Below, one piece after another: positions 1-14,715 of a stretch of 64,000 bases of DNA (within the stretch, counting starts at the first letter, position 1; every line of letters starts with the position of its first letter). The stretch is from contig QVOM02000073.1 of the NCBI GenBank assembly GCA_003586115.2, positions 38,924,876 to 38,988,875 on the forward strand. The letters are read 5' to 3'. The notes beneath the pieces are model-generated. The model was not told the origin of the DNA and did not search any database. It worked only from the letters and a program-made list of their open reading frames with translations. The DNA comes from Salvator merianae. Its lineage: Eukaryota; Chordata; Lepidosauria; Squamata; Teiidae. Made by a program: the position numbers and the translations under genes.

Positions 1-1331
1 AGATGACACATGGAGAAAACTGCAATACCCCAATGAATAGGCAAGTCTGTATTTGCAAGGGTTTCATTTGTACATCATAAAATGTTTGGAGATTGCATCT
101 TGAAAAATCAATATGTGAATTAGATTTTTTTTTAGGGAATCATAAATGATATGAGGGAAAATCAGGCACTTAGGTACATATTGTAAGAGATGCTGATTAC
201 TTTTGTTACTGCCTGGTTTCAGAATCTCATGATCGTCATAGTTTACATTGCATATGGCATGCAAATGAGATTGTCTGCACTTAGATGTACATTTTAACTC
301 TGTATCTTTTTTTTTTAACGTACTTTCTGAAACGACTTAACTGAACTGATGATGAATATGCCTGATTTGTATAGTATGGATGAAAAATGAACTGCTTTTG
401 TTCTGCATAGACATTTTGAATTCTTTAACAGATAAATGAGAGAAAGTAGAATCAATATTCAAAGTTTGATGGGTGAATGTGTGTGGTCTATATTTCAGCT
501 TTAACATGATCCTCTTCAAGTTATGTTAAAAAATACATTTACATGTTTCTTGTGGTTTCAAAAGTGATCTTTTTGGTCAATATTTTGATTGGATGTCATA
601 ATTTTCACAATCAGTCACCAAATAAAATTTGGACAAGGAAGCAAAAAGGAGCTACATGAGCAGTTATGTCATTAACATGCTACTAATTTAAGCTCCTTCC
701 TTCCTGAAAAATTACAGGACAGGAAACCTTTTTTTTTTTAGTGATTGTTATTATTTACTCCTACCTATGATGACATTTACAGTTATTCTGCAGCCCATCT
801 GTTTTGATAAGCAGTAACACTGATCACTATATATGCAATTATAAAGATAGGAAGGGCTGAAGTAGGTCCAGATGCCCGTATGCATATTAAGGACAATTGG
901 ACACAGGGCAGATGTTTCCTGCTGTTATGTGAAGGCTGCTAGAAGTGACCTCTGTGGTAACTTATCTCTATTGCAACCACAGTTATGAACTATGTATTTG
1001 TTACAATCATTCCAATGTTACAAGGCTGAATATATATTATCTTAATATCAGCACCCTCTCCTCTTGGTCTTCTATGGTATAGTGAAATAATTTCCTCGTT
1101 GTTCTAAACAATGAAACTTCGAATAATTAAAAAATCCTTGGTTTATCAAAGTAAAAGAAACTTTCTGTTTTGCTGAATACAAAGAGAAGAGTAAAGGAGC
1201 ACCCCAATTGTTCTGAAAAGATATTTTAAAATTGATACTATATTAGTTTTTAAGTGGTTTCATATTATTTTTTAAACTGATGTAAAACTGCCCTGAGAGC
1301 TTAAGTTACAGAGCAATATAGACACAATATA
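1..1331. other. AT-rich intergenic DNA, nothing recognised
   Basis: No exon, RNA gene or named repeat was recognised. Short accidental open frames only. Confidence 0.6.
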
Positions 1332-2610
1332 TATTTCTCAAGACAATTAAGGGAACATGTAAGCATCACAGTATAACCCCAAGTCACTTAAACTTCGGGG
1401 ATATCAATCTGTCCAGCTAGGAAGCATAAGTGATTGTGAATCAATTTCACCTGCTTTGGTGCAAATGAAAGTGACAACAGGTGCACGGGAGGGGCAACAG
1501 CAAGACAACCCCCAAAAGAATGGTTTTGCAGGTGGTGGCCATAGACAATAATCTCTTCTTATCATTCCTGACTAATTCTTCTCTAGTTTTGCATTTTGCT
1601 AGTGTTCTTGTCATTACTGGTAGCACGAGGTGGTACCTGCAGCCCATTCAGGTTGCACTGGTAGTTCAGCTCCTCCAGGATGGCACATCCATATATGCCA
1701 TCACAAGAAGGTTTGATGTGCTCTCAGCACCATCTCAAGAGCATGGAGCAGAATCTAGGACATGGGCTATTGCATGAGGAGAGTTGGACAGGGCCGGAGA
1801 AGGGCATGAGCCCAGCATCAGGACTGGTATTTGCTTCTTTGTGCGAGGAGGAATAGAAAAAAACTGCCAGAGGCAGTGCATGTTTCAGATCAAATTGTTA
1901 GAAACAGACTCCATGAGGGTCCAGCATCCTGTAGTGGGACCTGTGCTCACAGCCCAGCACTATGCAGCTTGATTGGCATTTGCCAGAGAACACCAGGATT
2001 GGCAGGTTTGCCATTGGTGCCCTGGTCTCTTCACAGTTGAGAGCAGGTTCACACTGAGCACATGTGACAAACATGAAAAAGTCAGGAGATCCTGTGATGG
2101 ACATTATGCTGCGCACAACATCATCTAGCATGATTGGTTTGGCAGTGGGTCAGTGATGGTCAGGGAAGGCATATCCATGGAGGGTCACACAAACCTCCAC
2201 ATGATAGCCAACAGTATTTTAACTGCTGTTAGGTACTGGGATGAAATCCTCAGAGCAACACCACAGTCTGTCCAGGAGCTCCCAGGTTTGGGAGCAGATC
2301 TTCCAGGACACCATCCACTGTCTCATCAGGAGCATGCCTAGACACATTTCTGAGTTACATTATGAATTGCCATGATGAAATTAATGCAAATTGGATCTGC
2401 CTCTAATTTCACTTTCTCACTTTGATTTTTGGGGTGATTTAGAACCCAGCCCTCAATTGGTTGATGATTTGGGGTTCCACTGACTGTTGGTATGTCATTT
2501 TGTCCTCAACAAATTGCACAATTTTTATCAGTAAAGATTTTCAACTTGAATCTTTCGTTCATCGAGATCCGATGTGTGATTTAAGTGTTCCTTTAATTGT
2601 TTTGAGCACT
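1332..2610 (+). mobile_element. Tc1-like DNA transposon, degenerate, with transposase relic
   Basis: The termini are inverted: the left end reads TTCTCAAGACAATTAAGGGA and the right end, reverse-complemented, reads TGCTCAAAACAATTAAAGGA. Between them the + strand retains pieces of a Tc1-family DDE transposase in broken frames. A DNA-binding or helix-turn-helix part lies near 1620-1960 (fragments such as LHEG, GPVLTAQH, FAREHQDW in shifted frames). The catalytic part lies at about 2040-2340, including SVMVREGISMEGHTNLHMIA (GGGISMEG-like motif) and VQELPG, and ends IRSMP-like. At least one internal deletion removes the middle of the catalytic domain, and stops and frameshifts are frequent, so no active enzyme can be made. 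The element lies upstream of NSG2. Confidence 0.85.
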
Positions 2611-3694
2611 GAATGTGAGGTTGCATCCACATGGGTGCCAAGAGTGCTTGTAGGGGATCAGTGGGTATGTGTCCACATAAGCAGCCTGCATCCTTGCTTA
2701 GCTGCCACTAGAGTTGTTTTTCCTTAAGGTTGGGGGAGAACCCTCTGATCACAGATGAGGCAGGTAAGAGTCATCCTCCGCCCCAACATGTGGGCAGAAG
2801 GAGGGGAAAGTGTGACTTACCTACTGCCATTTCCATCCCAATCTGTCCTCCAACAGACCAGAGACATAATTGAAAGTTGGACATTTTTGTTGCATTGAAG
2901 GACTAACTAGGTGGAAATTGTGGTTGGGAAGAAGGTTCCACTTGCAGTCATGTTTCTCCTTAGAGTGGCAGCCATGGCGAGGAAAATATGTTGTGCCAAA
3001 TGCACTGTCACTTTCAGAGCATCTCACTCCACTTGCTTCTGGGGACACCCTAATGGCATGAGATGTGGATGCTGCCTGAGATATGACTATCTGAACTGGG
3101 CTAGTTAGTAGTAAAGAATAGCTCTCTCTCTTACACACACACACACTAGTTCATTCATTACATAAAGCATTCACCTCCTTACATGTTATCTATGTCATCA
3201 ACACATTGAGGTAGAGAAGCTTACTCTGTTGTAACTGTAATTATGCTTTACATGCAAAAATTCCCTTGTTCAGTCTTTGATGTCTTCAGGAAAAGCTAGA
3301 GAAAAATTCTTTCTGAAACTCAGAAGCTTCACTGCCGGTCAATGTAGGCAATACAGTATTGAGTTATGTAGACCAACACTCTGATTCAGTTTGACTCAAA
3401 TTCATGTAGGGAAGATACATTTCTACCCCAGTCGACTTGGAAAGCTAATTATTGTATGCGTTTTAAACCTACAATCCTGTACATTTAGGACTTTATCAGA
3501 ACATACACATAAACATGAGTAGCTCCTGCAAAAATCACTTTCTTAGGATACATGAAGGTTTGGCCTTCAGGAACTAACAAGCAAGCAAACAAATAAACAA
3601 AAACCTTATGTGGTGAAAATCTACTCCCAATATGTGTTAATGCAACTTTGTAATAGTGCAGGCTTTATTTTTTACTTAGGAGGATGTGTTCTGA
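2611..3694. other. Intergenic DNA, nothing recognised
   Basis: It contains a short (CA)n run near 3133-3147; otherwise no feature. Open frames at 2821-3144 overlap on both strands and lack any family motif. Confidence 0.55.
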
Positions 3695-3903
3695 TGCTTG
3701 TTCTTATTGGGTACCAACAAGTTGTTTTTGATTCTTGGTTGACTGCATGGGCACCTCCATGGACATCTCAATGCAGTTTTCTTGACAGAGATGCAGAAAT
3801 GGTTTGCCACTGCCTATTTCTGAGAAGAGGTTGAGGATCGAACCAGCAACCCTCTTTTTTCCAGGTAGTTTGCTCTACCACTGAACTACAGCCACTCCCT
3901 ATT
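3695..3903 (-). repeat. tRNA-derived SINE
   Basis: Read on the minus strand, it begins with an A-box-like CTGTAGTTCAGTGGTAGAG (3876-3893) and a B-box GGTTCGATCC (3835-3844). The body then reads CTCAGAAATAGGCAGTGGCA and so on toward 3695. The same body recurs at 46770-46970 and 51262-51385, which shows that it is a dispersed family. The pol III promoter boxes look well preserved in this copy. Confidence 0.75.
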
Positions 3904-4577
3904 CTATATTTTGCAGAACAGATTCATCCAGAGGTCAAACACCTCATTAGCTTGATTGATTGCTGCAAGAATAAATGTTTAGGGTAAGTGCTTCTTTGTT
4001 TTCAGACTTGCGATTCCATAGGACAATTATCTCAGCAGGGTCACCCCTTTAACTCTCCTGGAATTAAGCATCTTTTAAAAAACTTTATATTTTGTTAACT
4101 CCTTCGGAGTAAATTAACTTTTTGTGGCACTTTTGCGTTTTCGCCACAGAATTAAAGGTACTTGTCTCTAAATTAAAGTTTTGAAGTTAATAGAGGGTTT
4201 GCCTGGATTAGCTGTAAGCTATTTTGTTGAACTATTGAGCTTCAACAACCAAGGGGAAAAAAATATACACCTGTTTCCCAAGAGTTATTTTTTGTTGATT
4301 TTTCGAGACTACCTCTAGGGTGATAATCTACTCCACAAATGTAAAATCATATATTTTTTTTTCAACTCAGTGTATGAAGGTTAAGGTACCTGCCAATACT
4401 TCAGTAAGTTATACTAAACTATGTAGGTTTGTGTGCATATGATTTCCATCATCTGTGGTCAATGTATCTAGGTTATATTTTTGAATATTACTATTAGGAG
4501 AATCCACATGCCATTATCACCTCTGAAAGTGGGAATACTGGTATGATAGGATGCTTTTATGTGTTACACACATCAAT

Positions 4578-4706
4578 GGCCCTTTCCACACTAGGCCTTA
4601 TTCTGGATTATGTCTTGATGGGGCCTGCCATAGTCTGCACCAGCATGCAGATGGCAGGTCCCTATGCTGCAGTATAATCCAGAATAAGGCCCAGTGCAGA
4701 AAGGCC
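4578..4706. mobile_element. Short MITE, family B (GGCCCTTTC termini)
   Basis: A 129-bp palindromic element. It starts GGCCCTTTCCACACTAGGCC and ends GGCCCAGTGCAGAAAGGCC, so the two ends are inverted repeats of about 25 bp. The inner part (GGGGCCTGCC, CATGCAGATGGCAGGTCCCT) is shared with 17880-18032 and 45081-45253. No clear target duplication is seen. Confidence 0.75.
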
Positions 4707-5181
4707 ACCTTTAAACCATTGTGTAGAGCAGAAATGTGAAGTTTCAGTCTCTTGGCCAGAAGCAATTTGCCAGACTTCTCTGTGTGCCTCAATCACACCC
4801 TCTACAGGCTGTGTTCTCTCTGCTGCACTGCTCCTCAGCAACTCACCATCTTCCTTCTCTGGCTTGTTTCCAGAACACTGGAAACAAATTTTTGGGGGGA
4901 GTGAAAACAAGTCTGCAGAGTACATATAATTGAATTGATACTGCAGGAAGAAATTGTTCTCTTCTTGCAGCATAATCACATTTTGCTTCCGTATGTATGT
5001 TTAGAAAAAGTGACTCTTTTCACAGCTGGAGACAAAGCAATACAGTGAGCAATGAGCAATGCAGTGAAAGGCAGCAGTATTTGGCTGCATCTTTAATTTC
5101 CCATGCTCCTTTATATTAAGGGGCTACGTAGTGCTTTGGAAGAATAACAAGTTAAGAAAATGGGGACCCTTATTTGGAAAA

Positions 5182-5183
<2 letters not shown>

Positions 5184-5216
<33 letters not shown>
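5184..5216 (+). repeat. (GT)n microsatellite
   Basis: About 16 uninterrupted GT units. Confidence 0.97.
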
Positions 5217-5218
<2 letters not shown>

Positions 5219-5329
5219 TCACTGCTTGAGGCAATAATTTTTGGGCGAAATGATTTCAGCACTCTTGAACATCAGATTTGGTTGGTCAGAACTGAGGCTT
5301 GACATGCACTACAGCTGTGCACTGTCATT

Positions 5330-5770
5330 GGCCCTTTCTGCACTTAATCCAAAATAAGGAGCCGCAAAGTCCACCTCTGGACCCCATTGGTCTGCCTGCT
5401 AGTGCAGATCTGTGAGACCCCACCCACTGCTGGTACACTCCATCCACACTGGACAGAGCATAATCCTGATCAGGGAGACCCTTATTGGGATTATCAGTAG
5501 ACCTGTTTAAAAAGGTCTATCAGTAGACCAATGTCCCCTGGTCCAGAAGAAGGCACATCTTTGTGTTCAGGACTACTGGGGGACTCATTTCAGCATCACA
5601 TCAAAGCATGCCACCAAAATGGGTCCTCCGGTGAGTCTGAAGTTAGGGATGAAAGTTTCTAGCCCTTTGGAGTCCTAGGAGGCTGGCCCCACAGCTTACA
5701 TGAGCTTTGAGACTGGGGCAGGGTCGAGGACTGGTCTGGACCGGTGCTGTCATGCAGACACACTGTTTCA
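5330..5770. mobile_element. MITE, family C, right end decayed
   Basis: It begins GGCCCTTTCTGCACTTAATC and shares with 57682-58203 and 52400-53135 several landmarks: a light block with GATCAGGGAGACCCTTATTG, the phrase CACATCAAAGCATGCCACCA, and CTAGCCCTTTGGAGTCCTAG. The right terminal repeat is not recognisable, so the end coordinate is approximate. Confidence 0.6.
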
Positions 5771-5959
5771 ACCACATCTTTCCATGCTCTGAATCAGCAG
5801 GCCATAAGATTCACAAGCATTTACCAAATAAAATACAGATTATGAAAAAATATACAAAGAAATTATTAAACAGAATAGAAGATTAAAATACAATAATCAT
5901 ATATTGATGGATAATATAAAATATGACACATATACATATAAATGTGTTCTTCATGGGGA

Positions 5960-6400
5960 TTCCCTCAAACAACATTCAGAAGCTTCAGATGGTGCAGAAT
6001 GTGGCTGCTCAAGTCCCCTCTGGGACTCCAAGAAGAGAGCATATTACACCTGTCCTTCAAGAAGTACACTGACTGCCCATCTGCTTCTGGATTCAATTCA
6101 AGGAGCTGGTTATCACCTTTAAAGCCCTGTATGGCTTGGGTCCTAAGTACTTGAAGAACCACCTTCTCCCCGCTGGTACTGATCATTCCATGAGATCAAC
6201 ACAAGGAGCCCTACTCTATGTGCCACTAGCAAAGGAAGCACAATGGACAACCACACAGGATAAGGCCTTCTCAGTAGCCACTCCCTGGCTTTGGAATGTC
6301 CTTGTTTTATCATTAAGGGTACAATCCCTTATGGCCTTTTTGAGGAATTTGAAAACTTATCTCTGCCAGATGGGTTTTTCTTGATTGGAGTCATTTCATG
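5960..6400 (+). pseudogene. L2 LINE ORF2 C-terminal relic
   Basis: In shifting frames the + strand encodes the familiar end of L2 reverse-transcriptase proteins. It reads from QNVAAQVPSGTPRREHITPV-like text, through the segment around 6080-6160 matching LHWLPVxFRIQFKxLVITFKALYGLGPKYLKxHLLP, then GALLYVPLAKEAQ and KAFSVATPWLWNVL, and closes with LKTYLCQMGF. Frameshifts separate the parts. Inserted upstream of NSG2. Confidence 0.8.
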
Positions 6401-8110
6401 GATTTTTTAATCTTTGTTTTAAGTGCGTTTTTACAAGTGACTTTAGGAAAGCTTTAATTGTCGTTAACACATGTTAGGTTTTGTACTTGTCTCTGTCTTC
6501 CATTGACACCCTTGGAGGCTGTCTACTTCATCTATCTGGTTGGCCTATCTGTAAGTGTATGTGGTATGTAATGTGAATGGGTGGAGTCCATATGTGTATA
6601 TGAATTTAAACCCTATTTGCTCCTCTCTACCAACGATGGACAGATAAATATAACACTCAAGACAATATGTGCATCTTCAGTGCTGATGTTAAACTTTAAA
6701 GATGAGCTTTTTGAGTTTTTCCAGTAATTTGTGTATGTTGTAGATGTGAAAATTCAAGGCAAAGTGCATCTGAGGAGGAAAACAACCACCACCACCTCAG
6801 CCTGTTAAACATATGAATCATTCGAATCATGTAGGAATTCTCTTTTGATTTGTTTAGTCTGAAAGGGGGAAAAGGTATATTATGGTTTTTTATGAAAGTA
6901 GTAAAATCTGGAAACCATTCTGTTGATGTTGCTAAAGACTTACACTGCATGTATTGACCTGTGTGAGCAAATATGTTTATTATAGAATTAAATCCTTAAA
7001 TTTCACTCCCCAGAATTTCACTACTGCTAACAATCTGAAATGTGAAGAAACACTATCTGGTGCTTCTTCCTACCTCATTTGCAACACATCTGGTTTCAGG
7101 AACAAGCCATGCTCATTGTTACAAACCTCTCTTTTCTTATCATCCAAACAACAATATGAAATCTGGTGTGGCTTGTGTACGGACAGTGCTGGACTCAGAA
7201 GTGTGTCTAGGTATCATTCAAAAGAAACACCATACCCAAGCAATACACAACTGGTGTAGCTGCCACGTGCTATTTGAATAAAGACAGAAAGCACAGCATA
7301 CGACCCCATGCACCCTCCATGTTAGGGCATGAGAAAGGGAGATAAATGTAAATGGGAATGAATCCAACAAATACCATCCTTTTCCTCAAGCAGGGAAGTG
7401 GACTGACTCCTTTTCCACATTTTTCCTTCAATAAAGCAGTTCTGAGGACAAACACTGAACTCTGTATCAGGGGTTAAAAGACATGATACTCGTAGTTGCA
7501 TTCTTTAGTGATTCAACATCAGTACACTTGGGATTTGACTGAAATCCGGTACAACAAAATAGATTAAAAGCTGGCAAGAGCAATTAACTCAGAACAAATA
7601 TAGTCCTTGACATCTTTATGTCTATAGCACTGGATACATTATTGACTTTTCCACTGGGAGACTGAAAAGAAGTTATTTTATTTTGAAGTCAAGCTGCCCT
7701 CTTCATCATACAGTTTGAATATGTTTACTTGGAAGTAAATCCCTGAATTTGAAGTAAATCTAGCGTCTTTCTTGAGATGGAAAAACTGTTGCATATTCTT
7801 AGAGGCACAATGTTGTGCCTCATTGTTTTCCAGTGGGTATTGCTGTCTCCCCCCCCTTAAAATTAAGCTCTAGCTTGTTTATTGCTGTTGATCAGATCAA
7901 CAAAGTGAAGTAATTTGCTTTCATTCTATACTGTTCCATTAATTCTTGATGGAGATCCTTCTTAAGATATCTTAACGATGAAGCCTGTTTGCTACACCTA
8001 CAGAAGTTGTATGTTGTCCTGGTTATTGAAATCGTGTTCATTAAATGACATCATAGCAGGCAAATACACGCGTGCCAACACACACAGGAAAAAGGAGAAA
8101 ATGATTGTAT
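6401..8110. other. Intergenic DNA upstream of NSG2
   Basis: The first part may be the 3' UTR of the L2 relic at 5960. No other repeat or exon was recognised, apart from a weak trace of an ancient repeat near 7728-7760. Confidence 0.5.
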
Positions 8111-8120
8111 TTTTTTCCAA

Positions 8121-8136
8121 TGCTGGTGGCGCTAGA
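8121..8136 (+). promoter_or_regulatory. CTCF-like motif 1
   Basis: TGCTGGTGGCGCTAGA fits the CTCF core, whose shape is CCASYAGRKGGCGCY, at most informative positions. It lies about 250 bp upstream of the presumed first exon and is the first of three similar motifs in one orientation. Assigned by motif shape only; binding not shown. Confidence 0.5.
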
Positions 8137-8164
8137 AAGAAATGTAATCTCTAATTGCATAAGC

Positions 8165-8181
8165 AGCCTGTAGGTGGCGTT
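8165..8181 (+). promoter_or_regulatory. CTCF-like motif 2
   Basis: AGCCTGTAGGTGGCGTT matches the CTCF core in the same orientation as motif 1, 44 bp further on. The AGGTGGCG centre is the strongest part of the match. Confidence 0.5.
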
Positions 8182-8246
8182 GTGGCTAAATGGCTCGTTC
8201 GTTCTCCCCTTTCTCTCTTGCTGGAGCTTATGGGCATACTCTCTCA

Positions 8247-8262
8247 ACAGCAGGGGGCGCTA
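8247..8262 (+). promoter_or_regulatory. CTCF-like motif 3
   Basis: ACAGCAGGGGGCGCTA is a near-ideal CTCF core (CAGCAGGGGGCGCTA). It has the same orientation as the two upstream motifs and sits at the upstream edge of the CpG-rich promoter. Confidence 0.6.
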
Positions 8263-8375
8263 GATTCTGCTCGGAAGCCGCCGCCCCAGCTTGGGAGGGT
8301 TTGCGTGCCGCAGACTGGAGCTCTCGGTCCTTTTCGCTTTCAGTAGCATTTGGGAACAGCAGACTGAAGAACGAA

Positions 8376-8394
8376 GCGCTGTCCATTCAGCACC
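8376..8394 (+). promoter_or_regulatory. Juxtaposed REST/NRSF half-sites in non-canonical order
   Basis: GCGCTGTCC (the reverse complement of the RE1 right half GGACAGCGC) is followed after one base by TTCAGCACC (the forward RE1 left half). Canonical RE1 places the two halves in the same orientation with the left half first. Here both halves are perfect 9-mers but inverted relative to each other. A REST-type silencer would make sense for a neuron-specific gene, but occupancy of this flipped arrangement is inference. Confidence 0.45.
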
Positions 8395-8473
8395 ACCCAG
8401 GAGTGGGGGGAAAAGCCAGCCCAGTTCGTGCAATTCAGCCTGATCGTCCTTCTTGGAGTGCGCTGCGCCTGCG

Positions 8474-9297
8474 GTAAGTACGCAGCGCGGGAGAGTGATG
8501 GATTGAGGGGGAGGGCTTCTGCTTTTAGGGGGGTGAATGGGTGGGGGAGCTCCTTTTGCTTCTGGAACGCGTCTGTATTATTGCCCCTCCTGTTCCTTAT
8601 TACTAGAGCAGCTTTAGCAACCTTGAGAGGAAACAAAAAGGCGGCGGCGGCGGGGTGTGTGTGTGTTGGTTGGTTACCCTTTGTAATGTGACTTAAATCA
8701 CAGCCCTGCACTAGATGATAGCAGCATCTATTCTTTAACAACGGACACTATGAGTTTCCAAGGAGCAGAAACATTCCTAAATACTTACCTGAGGGATTAA
8801 TGTAATAGTCGTGATTAAAAATAACAACAGCGTGCATATAGACACACAAACGCACAATTCAGTGAAATCGCTCCCGCTTCAAAAACAAAACAAAACAAAC
8901 AAGAAAGCCCTGGGCCAAAGCCATCCCTTGTGGAGGTCTGTGGTTTCCTTGGATTTAAAACAAAGCAATGAGGCGGGGTTCACTCATATGACCTGATTCT
9001 GATGTATAGCTGTGGTTATTACGTATGGTTCCACATAAGGGGAGGTTTGATCTGAACACTCTTAATGGATGGTTCAAGAAGCATCACTGAGAGTATAATA
9101 TTATTTAAATTATGTACATTGTAAATGTGAGGTGCTTTCCCCCAACCCTAGTCTGATGGAGGTGTGCATATTAGAATGAAGGAAAGAACTGCAAGGATGA
9201 CTGAAGAATGGCAAGATGATATCTCTTTCTTAATCCCCAGTCTTTTCTTCTCTCTTGTCGTTACCATTTTAACATTGGCTGTTTCAACATGTTTTAG
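8474..9297 (+). other. NSG2: NSG2 intron 1 (824 bp)
   Basis: GT at 8474 (GTAAGT) and AG at 9296-9297 bound a short intron separating the CpG-rich first exon from the start-codon exon. The polypyrimidine run lies within about 9240-9290; an alternative AG at 9239-9240 could give a longer exon 2. The intron begins GC-rich, with a GGC run near 8641-8653 followed by a short GT run, and becomes AT-rich. I see no mobile element in it. Confidence 0.6.
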
Positions 9298-13064
<3,767 letters not shown>

Positions 13065-13355
13065 TATTCATTATAAATTTATTACCAGAAGAGATCATGA
13101 TAGCAACCAGCCTGGAAAGCTTTAAGAAAGGGTTAGACAAATTCATGGAGATCAGGTGTGTCAATAACTGTTAGAATGGATGCCTAGGTACTGCCTCCAG
13201 GATAGAGAGATAGGCAGGATGCCTCTAAAGGCCATTTGCAGGGGGCTGAGAGCAGGTGATTCTGCTTGAGAATGCCCAAAAGCAACTGGTGGGCCACTGT
13301 ATGAAACAGGTTGCAGGATTAGACGGGCTGTGGCTCAATCCAACAGGAGAGCAAT
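13065..13355 (+). repeat. CR1 LINE 3' end
   Basis: ATTTATTACCAGAAGAGATC leads into AACCAGCCTGGAAAGCTTTAA GAAAGG. After that come the conserved tail phrases GATGCCTCTAAAGGCCATTT and GGGCCACTGTATGAAACAGG, ending near GACGGGCTGTGGCTCAATCC. This is the 3' end common to several copies in the window (49545 and 54797). Confidence 0.75.
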
Positions 13356-13364
13356 AAAGACGCA

Positions 13365-13541
13365 CTTATTTACCCTTGCCTTTGCCTAAAGGTACAGCTT
13401 TCCCTCCCTACTTTCAGGCTACTGTTTTATTGCATGCCTTTTATGAGTTTTTGTTTTGTTTGTTTTAATTGTTGTAACCTGCCCTGAGACCTTCGGGTAT
13501 AGGGCGGGATAAAAATGCAAATAAATAAATAAATAAATAAA
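13365..13541 (+). repeat. L2-type LINE/SINE 3' end with AAAT tail
   Basis: CTTGCCTTTGCCTAAAGGTA then TTGTAACCTGCCCTGAGACC, TTCGGGTATAGGGCGGGATA, and a (AAAT)n tail at 13510-13540. The same consensus occurs at 53700-53880 and 30150-30250. Confidence 0.75.
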
Positions 13542-14715
13542 CAGGGCTCCTCTTACGTTCCGTATTCCTCCTTTCTCTGGCCTTCCTTGTTTTCATGGCA
13601 CTTGTGAGCAACAGTGACTTCCAGAAGGAGGAATGGGCCAGTGAGGCTGTTCATGCCTTGCCACCCATAAATACTGTGTGTGTTCCTCACTGGTCCTGCT
13701 GGCACTGCTGATCACTAGAATCCATCTATTCTCACTGGTGGCTGGTGAGGTGCTGGTGAGGTGGAGGACAAGGCTGAAAGGAAGTGGTACTAGATGTCAC
13801 AGTTGGTAGGACTCATGGCAGGTGATACTCTATATGCCCAAAATTCTAGGCAAATCACATGAAACCTGACCACTGCACATGACCATTTGCATAGAGAAAG
13901 GTAGAGGGAGCTCAAGGTTGCACCTCATGTGTACGTGTGGAGGCACTGTCTCCACTGCTCCTCTGCTTTTCCTACATAACACCACTCAGCCTGATGGCTC
14001 CTTCCTTAGGATTACTGTCTGGGGATTTAAGAAAAGGTCAAGTAGTGAGGGAAACCATCTTTAACAATTCAAAATTACCTCAAGCAGCCTATGGATGTGG
14101 CTGACATTTTTCCTAGCGCAGAGCTACAATAGCCTACCAAAATTACCCAGGATATGTGTGACATGGTATAACAATACATTTGGAAGAGGCAGTTGGAGCA
14201 GTTCTCTAGCACTTTTATGCAAACATTTCTCTTACAATATATTCTAGCTTGCTTGGTGTTGAATGACATTCTATTATAGGTCATGTTGTTTGATGAAATA
14301 AGTAATGGATTGAGATGGGCAATGGACTTAGATGATATTAAAATATTACCAAAAATATGAAAAATAGACTTATGGCTGTGCCCCAGATCATGGATACAAA
14401 TTTTAATAAAGATGTTCTTTCAAAGGACTGAAATTCTTAGAAACTTTCAAATAGAATAAAATACTGATAATTTATTAATTATTATTTATCTTTATATTCT
14501 GCTCTACATGCTGAGGTCTCAGGAAGACTCACAACAATTAAAATACATAAAAGTAAAAGTATGAAGAGTACAGTTCACACAGAAGGATGACATCTGGCTC
14601 TTTAACCAAGGGCCCGGGCAAAGATGTGCCTTCTCACCAATCTCCTGAATGCAAAATTGGTTCTCGGGATCTCCCCCTACAGCTTCCCCACGTACAGGCA
14701 GTACAAGATGAAATA

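Larger units (their letters stand above)
8240..8473 (+). promoter_or_regulatory. NSG2: NSG2 CpG-rich promoter and untranslated first exon
   Basis: This is the only gene-associated stretch of the window that is clearly CpG-rich; CpGs cluster between about 8250 and 8520 while the flanks are AT-rich. It ends in a consensus vertebrate splice donor, GCG|GTAAGT, with exon end 8473 and intron GT at 8474-8475. The next downstream acceptor precedes the NSG2 start codon, so this is read as the non-coding first exon plus core promoter. I see no TATA box at a convincing position, which fits a CpG-island promoter with dispersed starts. The transcription start cannot be placed from sequence; somewhere in 8290-8400 is likely. 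The stretch also contains juxtaposed REST half-sites (8376-8394) and a CTCF-like motif (8247-8262). That this is the NSG2 promoter is inferred from position and splice logic, not shown by transcript data. Confidence 0.65.

Noticed and set aside
3835..3893. tRNA gene on the minus strand
   Set aside because: A- and B-box-like sequences are present, but the segment continues into a dispersed SINE body and repeats at other loci; it is a tRNA-derived SINE, not a functional tRNA.
8339..8363. Possible additional REST site TTTCAGTAGCATTTGGGAACAGCAG
   Set aside because: The left half matches RE1 at only 7 of 9 positions and the right half needs an insertion; too weak next to the perfect half-sites downstream.
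8340..8741. 133-codon minus-strand frame overlapping the NSG2 promoter
   Set aside because: Long chance frames are expected in stop-poor GC-rich promoter DNA; no protein family signal.
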